A stretch of DNA of 32,825 nucleotides from Muribaculaceae bacterium (GTDB taxonomy: Bacteria; Bacteroidota; Bacteroidia; Bacteroidales; Muribaculaceae): contig JAIDYR010000070.1 in assembly GCA_029057985.1 (NCBI GenBank), forward strand, positions 21,121 to 53,945, given 5' to 3'. The notes below the pieces were generated by a model. That model did not search any database. It had not been told where the DNA came from and saw nothing but the letters and a program-made list of their open reading frames with translations. Below, one piece after another: positions 1 to 6,607 of the stretch. Position 1 is the stretch's first letter, and every line of letters begins with the position of its first letter. The position numbers and the translations under genes are program-made.

Positions 1-318
1 GAATTTATTTTCGCTAAACCGGCAGAACTAACGCAGAATTTTATTCTAAATTTTCTCCTTTATAATTTTTCTGCGCCTGTTCTGCTCGTTGAGCGGGAAA
101 AAGTTCCCCGTGCGTGAGTCCTATTATTTCCATAACGCTTTCCGTTAATTCTCTATGGAACGAAGTAATCTCACGCTCGCAGAATTTATTTTCGCTAAAC
201 CGGCAGAACTAACGCAGAATTTTATTCTAAATTTTCTCCTTTATAATTTTTCTGCGCCAGTTCTGCTCGTTGAGCGGGAAAAAGTTCCCCGTGCGTGAGT
301 CCTTTTATTTCCATAACG
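1..318. repeat. Direct duplication of a ~137-bp structured non-coding repeat
   Basis: Bases 1-137 and 182-318 are the same sequence with only two visible substitutions (78 T versus 259 A; 123 A versus 304 T), giving a period of 181 bp with a 44-bp spacer (138-181). Each copy contains nested inverted repeats: in copy 1, GCAGAAC (22-28) pairs with GTTCTGC (79-85), and CGCAGAA (32-38) pairs with TTCTGCG (69-75), around an AT-rich loop. A second small stem is GGGAA-AAAG-TTCCC. Copy 1 begins exactly at the window edge, so the element or the array probably continues to the left. No protein is readable through it. It could be a MITE-like or REP-like element or a 3'-end regulatory repeat; its family is not recognised. 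Confidence 0.85.
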
Positions 319-325
319 AAGGACT
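298..325 (-). terminator. Possible weak terminator hairpin downstream of the TlpA-like gene
   Basis: AGTCCTT (298-304) pairs with AAGGACT (319-325), formed partly by the end of repeat copy 2 and partly by unique sequence. On the minus strand it lies about 30 nt after the stop codon of the thioredoxin-fold lipoprotein. There is no clear U tract, so a terminator role is tentative. Confidence 0.3.
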
Positions 326-357
326 ATAAAAGATTCCGGCGACCCGGGGAAGAGAAA

Positions 358-1488
358 TCAGCCGTTGATGAATTTCGCAAGACGGTCGTAGAAACTCGGG
401 TCTTCTCCCGTAGTGATATCTACTATCTTACCCTCCGGACTAATAATGACTTTCGTCGGGAATCCTTCTACACTGTAATCCTTCAGCAATTGGCCGTCAG
501 TCTGATTATTATAGACATTGACCCAGGGAAGTTCGTAATGCTCCACACCTTCTCGCCAGTCAGACTCAGGCTCGTTGCAGTCGATGCCGATCACCTCCAG
601 TTTGCCTGCATATTGCTTATAAGCTTCCTTTAATGACGGTATACCCTTGACACACCATCCGCACCATGTGCCCCAGAAATCCAATACTACCCATTTACCG
701 CGGAAGTCCGACAGACTGACATCCTTACCCGCAATATTCTTGAATGTAAAATTCGGAGCATCCTTGTCGCCCCGGGCCTTCTCTGCCCGCGCCTGCTCTT
801 TTGCCTGCATCTCTTCGGAGACTTCATTGGCCCGCGCTACCTGATCATCTATAATAGGCATCAGTATTGACTTCTTCGCTTCGGGAGTCAGATTATCATA
901 AGTCTGCTTAAAGGAATCTCCCTGAAGCTGAAACATTGCGTAGATAACCGCGGGAGACTTCGGGTTTTGCTTCACGAAAGTAGTCAGAGCATTATCGTAG
1001 TCTATCATATACTGCTGTTGCTGTTCCGGAGTGATGGAACCGGAGAGCATCAACTCATTGAGTCTGCGATCAAGAGGTTCGGTAATGGCGTTAAGCTTTG
1101 TGATATCTTCCATAAGAGCAGAGCCCTTTACGGTATAGGCCGGAGGATTATAGGATGTGATATCGAGTTGGAGCGACTGTCCGGGTTCCGTATATACTTC
1201 CGCAAAAAGGTTGTCGCCTACGGCAATGATATACCGGGCAGGTCCGCGGGAATCAACAGGGATGGCAACCTCTCCGTCTTTTACCTGAAGAGTATCCGTC
1301 TGAGTCTTGAGATCCTCATACTGCCGCGCTTTAGCCAGATCCGAGATAAGGTCAAAATTGACGATTATTTCGTTTGGAGCGCCTGAGGCAGGCATTTTCA
1401 CTGTGATTTCCGCTCCGTCCTTATTATTGGAGCAGGCAGCCAAAGTAAGAATAGCTGCGAGAAAAAGAAGTATTTTTTTCATCTTCAT
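358..1488 (-). CDS. Thioredoxin-fold (TlpA/AhpC-TSA-like) lipoprotein
   Basis: The 376-aa product starts with a lipoprotein signal ending in LAAC (Cys19), so it should be anchored facing the periplasm. Residues ~25-120 fit the DUF4369-like N-terminal domain common in Bacteroidales TlpA proteins. Residues ~242-376 are a redoxin domain with the motif WGTWCGWC (CXXC at 276-279) and a cis-proline loop FPTK at 343-346. The family carries out thiol-disulfide exchange on periplasmic proteins. The domain order and both cysteines are visible; the exact substrate is unknown. A second ATG two codons downstream (1482) would also keep the signal. It is transcribed divergently from the metallopeptidase gene. 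Confidence 0.9.
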   Translation of the reverse strand: MKMKKILLFLAAILTLAACSNNKDGAEITVKMPASGAPNEIIVNFDLISDLAKARQYEDLKTQTDTLQVKDGEVAIPVDSRGPARYIIAVGDNLFAEVYTEPGQSLQLDITSYNPPAYTVKGSALMEDITKLNAITEPLDRRLNELMLSGSITPEQQQQYMIDYDNALTTFVKQNPKSPAVIYAMFQLQGDSFKQTYDNLTPEAKKSILMPIIDDQVARANEVSEEMQAKEQARAEKARGDKDAPNFTFKNIAGKDVSLSDFRGKWVVLDFWGTWCGWCVKGIPSLKEAYKQYAGKLEVIGIDCNEPESDWREGVEHYELPWVNVYNNQTDGQLLKDYSVEGFPTKVIISPEGKIVDITTGEDPSFYDRLAKFING

Positions 1489-1671
1489 ATTATGGAATTA
1501 ATTAAACTTCATATTCTTCCGATACTAACGTATCTACCTATAACCCCAACAATCAAGCAATATCGAAAGTTCTGTCAATGCGGAGCCTGACTCGGCTCAT
1601 CGAACCATCGCCACCACTAATTGTTGATAATTCATAAGATTCCAATAATAAGATTCCAATATAACTAAACT

Positions 1672-2553
1672 ATGAGAATGGACGGTCGCCGCCGCAGCGG
1701 CAATGTAGACGACAGACGCGGACAGCGTATCAGTGGCGGGAAATTAGCCGGCGGAGGAATCGTCGGCCTCTTGATAATAGCAGCCGTCACCCTCTTCTCG
1801 GGAGGAAGTATCGGAGATGTTGTTAACAACGTTTTAGGTTCCGGTCAATTGTCGGGAATGCAGCAGACCACACAATCCGACTATCAACCCGACGCCGAGG
1901 AACAGCGGCTCGCGACGCTTGCTTCGCAGGTGCTGGCCGGGACGGAAGATGTCTGGACCGAAGAATTCCGACGTCAGGGATGGGGCGAATACAAGGCTCC
2001 GAAGATGGTGCTGTTCACGGATGCTGTGTCATCCGGCTGCGGTAATGCCACGTCGCAGACCGGACCGTTTTACTGCTCGGCTGATCAGACGGTATATATA
2101 GATCTCGGATTCTTTAAAGATATGAAGAAGCAGATAGGAGCCGGGGGAGATTTCGCCTACGCCTACGTAATTGCCCATGAAGTAGGCCATCACGTCCAGT
2201 ATCTCCGTGGAATCCTGACGGATGCCCATCGGCAGATGCAGGAGGTAAGCGAGACGGAAGCCAACAAGATAAGCGTACGCCTCGAACTCCAGGCCGACTT
2301 CCTTGCCGGAGTCTGGGCTAACCATGACAACAAAATGTTTCAGTCTATAGAGCCGGGAGATATAGAAAACGCTATAGATGCCGCTTCGAAGATAGGCGAC
2401 GACTACCTTCAACGAAAGGCCTACGGCCGCGAGATGCCCGAAAGCTTCAACCACGGCCGCTCCGAACAGCGCGTACGCTGGCTTAAGAAAGGCATCGACA
2501 CCGGCGACCTCGCCAACGGCGACACATTCTCCCCCGCCTACTCCCGACTATAG
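1672..2553 (+). CDS. YpfJ-family neutral zinc metallopeptidase
   Basis: The 293-aa protein begins with the typical family opening MRMDGRRRSGNVDDRRG. One membrane span follows (about residues 26-43), and then an exported domain. The zinc-binding motif HEVGHH is at 169-174, and a downstream acidic site lies in LELQADFLAGVWANH (~204-218). Length and architecture match full-length members of the putative neutral zinc metallopeptidase family (PF04228, YpfJ-like). Substrates of this family are not known. The gene stands alone, divergent from the TlpA-like gene and convergent with the small membrane protein gene, with only 7 nt between the two 3' ends. Confidence 0.92.
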   Translation: MRMDGRRRSGNVDDRRGQRISGGKLAGGGIVGLLIIAAVTLFSGGSIGDVVNNVLGSGQLSGMQQTTQSDYQPDAEEQRLATLASQVLAGTEDVWTEEFRRQGWGEYKAPKMVLFTDAVSSGCGNATSQTGPFYCSADQTVYIDLGFFKDMKKQIGAGGDFAYAYVIAHEVGHHVQYLRGILTDAHRQMQEVSETEANKISVRLELQADFLAGVWANHDNKMFQSIEPGDIENAIDAASKIGDDYLQRKAYGREMPESFNHGRSEQRVRWLKKGIDTGDLANGDTFSPAYSRL

Positions 2554-2560
2554 CCGAAAT

Positions 2561-3106
2561 TTAATAAGAATAACCTTTATTCGTTTTCAGCCAATTGGCA
2601 AAATTTCTATCAAAGTTGCCATCTGAAGTTTTCATATTTCCAACTACGCTACTCTTGGATTCTTTATTATTTATACAACGAACTCTACCCAAATTAAATA
2701 TTTGAATGGTAATATCATGTTCGCATTCATCACTTGAATCTAATGTGGTTTCAATCGCAGGAGTTTCCGAGTGGTATCTCTTACTCATTCCTAAGTAAAC
2801 AAATGGTAAAATAAAACTTAAAATGCTGGCTACACAAAGAATTATACCTGTTACTCCGATCCAACGAGGTGTTGATTTTCTTACAGCCATAAAGAGTCCG
2901 ACAACAGAAAAGGTCATTGCCAATATCCCAATCAGGCCTTCTACGAATACCACAGGAATTAATAGTATGTTGATCTCGTAACCTTTATCGCCAAATACAA
3001 GAATATTGACAATCCATATTATAAGTAATAACAGTATTGACAATCCCAATCCTAGCCAGGATACGGCAGAAGTCGGTTGATTACGATAAGGAGGTGGTAA
3101 TTCCAT
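2561..3106 (-). CDS. Hypothetical membrane protein with three predicted TM helices
   Basis: This 181-aa protein is not a family I recognise with confidence. Hydrophobic stretches lie at about residues 15-37, 46-72 and 80-106. The early helices resemble small DUF4190-like proteins, with a proline-rich N-terminus MELPPPYRNQP. The C-terminal ~70 residues are polar and contain two cysteines (in DECEHD and RVRCIN). It has its own -7 box and an upstream tandem repeat. Its base composition is more AT-rich than the neighbouring peptidase and T9SS genes, which together with the adjacent decayed RM locus suggests accessory DNA. Confidence 0.65.
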   Translation of the reverse strand: MELPPPYRNQPTSAVSWLGLGLSILLLLIIWIVNILVFGDKGYEINILLIPVVFVEGLIGILAMTFSVVGLFMAVRKSTPRWIGVTGIILCVASILSFILPFVYLGMSKRYHSETPAIETTLDSSDECEHDITIQIFNLGRVRCINNKESKSSVVGNMKTSDGNFDRNFANWLKTNKGYSY

Positions 3107-3131
3107 AAAGCATTATAATTAATAATTTTTG

Positions 3132-3139
3132 CAAATATA
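3132..3139 (-). promoter_or_regulatory. Bacteroidota -7 box for the small membrane protein gene
   Basis: On the minus strand this reads TATATTTG, an exact TAnnTTTG match about 25 nt before the start codon. No clear TTG is present at the usual -33 spacing; that area is AT-rich and runs into a 10-bp tandem repeat. Confidence 0.45.
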
Positions 3140-3157
3140 CTACTTTTTTACTTAAGT

Positions 3158-3186
3158 CCTCATATTTCCTCATATTTCCTCATATT
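3158..3186. repeat. 10-bp tandem repeat (CCTCATATTT, 2.9 copies)
   Basis: Three consecutive units start at 3158, 3168 and 3178, the last one lacking its final T. They lie 19-47 nt upstream of the -7 box of the membrane protein gene, that is across and above its -33 region. Confidence 0.85.
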
Positions 3187-3440
3187 AATGTACTCAAAAA
3201 CTAACAATCTTCCCCTAAAAAAAAGTTGACTCATGAATCAACAAGTTTACAAGTTAACTTTTTCAGGGAAAGTTAGTCGGAAGTATCCTTATCGATTGTA
3301 ACTCCTTTTAAGCATAAAGGCCCTACTTTTCATTCGCGGATAGAACTTTCCATAGCCTTAGGCTACACTTCTGAAATAAAGAATTTCTTCCCGTTCCCAA
3401 GTTTGACACAACGGAGTAACTTGACCTAATCTGTCTGAAA
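3187..3440. other. AT-rich non-coding stretch downstream of the decayed RM operon
   Basis: No readable gene is present on either strand. The stretch holds the terminator at 3217-3242 and a larger imperfect inverted repeat around it (~3208-3276). A short hairpin TAGCC-TTA-GGCTA lies at about 3353-3367. It may be debris from the lost 3' half of hsdS, but I cannot align it to that gene. Confidence 0.4.
3217..3242 (-). terminator. Rho-independent terminator downstream of the hsd remnants
   Basis: On the minus strand the stem GTTGATTCATGAGTCAAC (3242 to 3225, one mismatch) is followed at once by eight T residues (3224-3217). It would end minus-strand transcription coming from the former restriction-modification operon. 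Confidence 0.65.
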
Positions 3441-3444
3441 TTAT

Positions 3445-3464
3445 ACGACAAGAGAGACTACGTC
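3445..3464. repeat. 20-bp dispersed repeat, left copy
   Basis: ACGACAAGAGAGACTACGTC here matches 5114-5133 in the same orientation with one mismatch (A versus C). The two copies lie on either side of most of the hsd remnants. Confidence 0.6.
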
Positions 3465-3469
3465 GAGTT

Positions 3470-3869
3470 ATCGAAGTTTCAAGTCGAAGAACATAAAGCG
3501 GGTTTCCAATTGTTGCTCCTTTTCCTACATATATCAATGACCTCTTGTGGTATACAGTAATACCTTCTTTATGTTTTAAAGTTTTAGATAGTTTTCTTTC
3601 GTAAGCATTAACTGATTTTGGAACTACAAGGTGTACTTCAGTTAACGCTTACTTTCTTTCAGCAGATGCAAGTATTGTTCCTGTTGATTCAATATCAGAG
3701 GGTGTAAACCAATTAATCTCATCGTCATTAATAGGCTTATCAAATCCTTTAGTCGTAGTACCCGTTTTAAGAAAAAAAGCAGTCCTTAATTCTACACATA
3801 TTCCAATAGCTCGGAATATCTCCGATCCAGTCGATGCCGGAGGGCATATGAATCGTAGCGCTGTTTCAT
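3470..3869 (-). pseudogene. hsdS: Type I restriction specificity subunit HsdS remnant
   Basis: Reading the minus strand across frames recovers a typical HsdS N-terminus: MKQRYDS, then MPSGIDWIGDIPSYWNM, then LKTG, WFTPSDI, ILASAERK and IYVGKGATIG, which match the first target-recognition domain. The reading frame is broken by a +1 shift near 3848 and another at the A7 tract 3772-3778, and by an in-frame TAA at 3649-3651. The second target-recognition domain is absent. Its ATG (3869-3867) overlaps the TGA of the upstream yhcG gene as ATGA, so it was the last gene of an hsdM-yhcG-hsdS operon. It cannot make a working specificity subunit. The left limit is approximate. Confidence 0.8.
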
Positions 3870-4861
3870 CGCGCGTCCTCCCATTCTTTTTTGACCTTCT
3901 CCACTTCGGCTATAAGTTGCTGCTCCGTGGGAAGGTAGAGTTGATATTTTGATGCGACAATGGTATTGTTATCGGCGGGGAGCGTCATCTTGACAAGTGT
4001 ATCATTCTTGGCCGTACACAACAAGATACCGATTGTAGGATTCTCATCCGGCAATTTTTCCACGCGATCATAATAATTCACGTACATTTGCAATTGTCCC
4101 AAATCCTGATGAGTAACCTCTCCGGTCTTCAACTCGAAGATGACAAATCTACGGGCTAAGCGATTGTAAAACACCAAGTCGATAAAGAATTCATCATCCT
4201 CTATCAGGATACGCTTCTGACGGGCAACAAAAGTGAATCCGTTGCCGAGTTCAAGAATAAATTCCTGAAGATGATTGATAAGTTCTGTTTCAAGATCGCT
4301 CTCATAATAATGGACTTTCTTTTCCAGTCCGAGAAATTCAAGCACCATAGGATCCTTGACAATCTCCTGAGGCGTTTCAGGCAGTTTCTCTTTACGAGCC
4401 ATTGCCAAGACGGATTCTTTATCGCTGCTCAGAAGCATCCGCTCGTAAAGCATCGAATTTATCTGTCGTTGCATCTGACGGGCTGTCCAACAGTTGTTGG
4501 CTGCCTCCAACTCGTAATATTCACGTTTGTCTTTATCCGAAATATCTAAAAGTTGCTTATACTGGGTCCAGTTGAATTGTGCACGCAGTGTGTGCACAAT
4601 TGGAAATTCCAAATAAAACTTTCTGCTGTAAGCAAGTTGACGATAGCCAAATCCGCTCCCATATTCCGGCTCAATCTCTTTAGCAAGATTCTTTATAAGT
4701 CCTTTACCATATTCGGCGCGGGCATTGCCACCTTATTCTTCCTCAACAATGCTCCTGCCTATCTGCCAGTACATCTGTACTCGGCAAAAGTCCACTGAGC
4801 GCACTGCATTGGCACGCGCGCTCTCAATTATCGAACGTATCTCTTTTACTAAGTCTTTCAT
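3866..4861 (-). pseudogene. yhcG: YhcG/DUF1016-family PDDEXK nuclease with internal stop codon
   Basis: Read from ATG 4861, the frame is 331 codons plus stop, close to the usual YhcG length, but codon 43 is TAA (4735-4733). Residues before the stop (YWQIGRSIVEEE) and after it (RAEYGKGLIKNLAKEI, PIVHTLRAQFNWTQY) are both family-like and in the same frame, so this is one gene with a single nonsense change. The C-terminal nuclease core is intact, with FFIDLVFYNR, FVIFELKTG and QLQMYVNYYD. Without readthrough, only a 248-codon product from the TTG at 4612 would be possible. Members are often found inside type I RM loci, as here. The start overlaps the hsdM remnant stop as ATGA, and the end overlaps the hsdS start as ATGA. 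Confidence 0.85.
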
Positions 4862-5008
4862 CGTGTCTCGGAGATTAGGGCTTGCAAAGCGGAATTAGTA
4901 TCAGCCTCAAGTGCCATGAGGTCGGCAATCAACTTCTGAATCATCATAGACACCACGGATAATTTCCTTTATGTTCCATATCATTCCCGCCAGCTCTTGT
5001 TCTGTCAT
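4858..5008 (-). pseudogene. hsdM: HsdM remnant: N- and C-terminal ends joined by a large internal deletion
   Basis: From ATG 5008 the minus strand reads MTEQELAGMIWNIKEIIRGV, like the start of a type I methyltransferase subunit. The frame then closes early. In the next frame the sequence continues as IQKLIADLMALEADTNSALQ and ends ISETR-stop, a helical tail of the type seen at the C-terminus of HsdM. Almost the entire catalytic part is missing, including any methyltransferase NPPF motif. Its terminal TGA (4860-4858) overlaps the yhcG ATG. The HsdM assignment is inferred from the short ends and from operon order; the deletion is a reconstruction. Confidence 0.6.
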
Positions 5009-5049
5009 ATCTTAGGGTATATATCGTTTTACAATTCAAAATTACTAAA

Positions 5050-5079
5050 AGCCGGTTAACATTCTTTAGTAAACCGGCT
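5050..5079 (-). terminator. Hairpin terminator after the DUF6155 gene
   Basis: AGCCGGTT (5050-5057) and AACCGGCT (5072-5079) form a perfect 8-bp stem with a 14-nt loop. On the minus strand it is followed by TTTTAGTAATTTT. It lies 60 nt beyond the DUF6155 stop codon. Confidence 0.7.
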
Positions 5080-5113
5080 CTTAACGACTCACAATTAAAA
5101 AATGGAATAACCT

Positions 5114-5133
5114 ACGACAAGAGAGCCTACGTC
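5114..5133. repeat. 20-bp dispersed repeat, right copy
   Basis: ACGACAAGAGAGCCTACGTC matches 3445-3464 at 19 of 20 bases in the same orientation. It sits just downstream of the DUF6155 stop. Confidence 0.6.
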
Positions 5134-5138
5134 AAAAG

Positions 5139-5660
5139 TCAGAAAAAGCGGCGGCGCCAGCCGCGGCTGCGGGGAGCGAGGTTTTCCTGCCATTTTTCGA
5201 TGGCTTCGGTCTTCTCGGTCAGGCGCTCGAGACGCAAGCCGTAGAGATGTTCGAGTTCGTGGGTCTCGATGTAGAGTTTTGCCTCTCCGAGATATTTGCG
5301 CAGACTCGTGCGGTAGGATACGCGTCGGTAACGCTCTTCAAGCCAATCCGCCATGCGCTCGGGAATGAAAAGCAATAGGTCGGCTACCCGCTCTGTCTCA
5401 TAGCAGATCGACATGAAATCTTTCACAATTTTGTTAATTGTCGGCAATGACGGCGAACGACGGTTGATCCCCTGAGGAGTGAAAAACTGTCGATCCACAA
5501 GTTTCCGGCATTTCTCCAACTCCTTCTCCGAATCCGGATTCAGCCAATATTCAAGATATTCCTTGGCTTCCTTGCGCGCATCATACAGTTCCATCACAAC
5601 ATTGACGATCTCATCGCGATCCATCTCCAAAAGCGCTTTCTTTATCCTTAGTTTACTCAT
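5139..5660 (-). CDS. DUF6155-family protein
   Basis: The 173-aa protein is predicted cytosolic, with no signal or membrane segment, and is largely alpha-helical and charged. Its opening MSKLRIKKALLEMDRDEIVN, the ELYDARKEAKEYLEYWLNP segment and its overall length resemble DUF6155 proteins of Bacteroidota, whose function is unknown. The C-terminus is strongly basic (RSRGWRRRFF). It is flanked by a terminator hairpin downstream and a strong palindrome upstream, so it appears to be a single-gene unit. The family assignment is from memory of the pattern and not from a search. Confidence 0.7.
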   Translation of the reverse strand: MSKLRIKKALLEMDRDEIVNVVMELYDARKEAKEYLEYWLNPDSEKELEKCRKLVDRQFFTPQGINRRSPSLPTINKIVKDFMSICYETERVADLLLFIPERMADWLEERYRRVSYRTSLRKYLGEAKLYIETHELEHLYGLRLERLTEKTEAIEKWQENLAPRSRGWRRRFF

Positions 5661-5732
5661 TCGCCAAATGTCGCAATTTAGAAAATATTCAGATTCTTAG
5701 AATATCAGCGTATTACTTATTTCTTATTACTT

Positions 5733-5764
5733 TGCATTAATTTTCGCTTGCGAAAATTAATGCA
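5733..5764 (-). terminator. Perfect 14-bp palindromic hairpin after the DUF3298-like gene
   Basis: TGCATTAATTTTCG (5733-5746) and CGAAAATTAATGCA (5751-5764) are perfect complements with the loop CTTG. The stem begins directly after the TGA of the neighbouring minus-strand gene. There is no long U tract, but the position and perfection support a terminator or mRNA 3'-end structure. Confidence 0.65.
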
Positions 5765-6568
5765 TCATTCTTCAAGCAGCATCTTTTTGGCAGCCGGCTT
5801 CAACAATGATGCAAGTTCGGAATAAGTGAAGAAGACGGTCGGTTCACCATCCGAATAGGGAGCTATTTCGTAGATCCCGTAGATAAACTCCACACCGGAA
5901 GTGGTCATGCGGAACTGTTTTGTCGTAAAGAATTCCTCTTTTTCCAACTGGAGATCAACCCCTTGCTCGGCAAGGCGATTATAAATCGCAGGACGAAGCA
6001 TTTCAGAAAACCCGTCGGTGAATATATCTGTCTGAAGTATGATTCTGCCTTTCTCGATGTCATAATTGAGATATCCGTTGGCAAATGCCGGATGAGCCGC
6101 ACCTTCGGGATAAGAATAAGTATAACTTCTGAAGACGGCAAATTTGGGAGTCAGCAGATCGAGACTCAGCTGATGATTAAGTATACTGCCGGGAGTTTTT
6201 GACTTCAATGAGTCGGAGGAAGCTCTGTCTTCCGACAATTCCTTAAGTTCTGACGGAAGCGATACTGAAAGCTTTCCATCCTCATCCTCCTTAAGATTGG
6301 CCAACACCAATAGAGAATCGCGAAGAATACTGACATCCTTATCGCCCAACCTCTCAGGAAGAATCCCCGACAGATTTACTGTCCAGCGACCATCAAAGTC
6401 ATGCATTATCGCCCTGAGCGAATCGCTGTCGGCCCCATCAGCCGTCACTGAGAAATCATAGGAAGAGAAGTTCAAATCTCCTTTATCGTTATCGCCGCAG
6501 GCCGGTAAAGCTAAAGTTCCGGCTGCCACGGTCATTATAATCAGAAATTTCTGAAATATCTTTTTCAT
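5765..6568 (-). CDS. DUF3298/RsiV-like domain lipoprotein
   Basis: The 267-aa product has a lipoprotein signal with lipobox LPAC (Cys24). The middle contains the recognisable DUF3298 stretch around AAHPAFANGYLNYDIEKGRI, ending FTYSELASLLKP near the C-terminus. In this family the domain (also found in RsiV) binds ligands or cell-wall products; the function of the Bacteroidales lipoprotein versions is unknown. It lies 39 nt after the TPM-domain gene on the same strand, probably in the same transcript, and is followed immediately by a palindromic hairpin. Confidence 0.8.
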   Translation of the reverse strand: MKKIFQKFLIIMTVAAGTLALPACGDNDKGDLNFSSYDFSVTADGADSDSLRAIMHDFDGRWTVNLSGILPERLGDKDVSILRDSLLVLANLKEDEDGKLSVSLPSELKELSEDRASSDSLKSKTPGSILNHQLSLDLLTPKFAVFRSYTYSYPEGAAHPAFANGYLNYDIEKGRIILQTDIFTDGFSEMLRPAIYNRLAEQGVDLQLEKEEFFTTKQFRMTTSGVEFIYGIYEIAPYSDGEPTVFFTYSELASLLKPAAKKMLLEE

Positions 6569-6607
6569 TATTATTATGTAATTTTCTTAATTATCGAAAG
6601 TCCGGAA

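Noticed and set aside
3158..3186. Tandem repeats as a CRISPR array
   Set aside because: Units of 10 bp with no spacers; no cas genes in the window.
4612..4612. TTG start at 4612 as the native start of the YhcG gene
   Set aside because: Family-like sequence continues in the same frame upstream to ATG 4861 across a single TAA, so the shorter frame is a broken piece of a longer gene.
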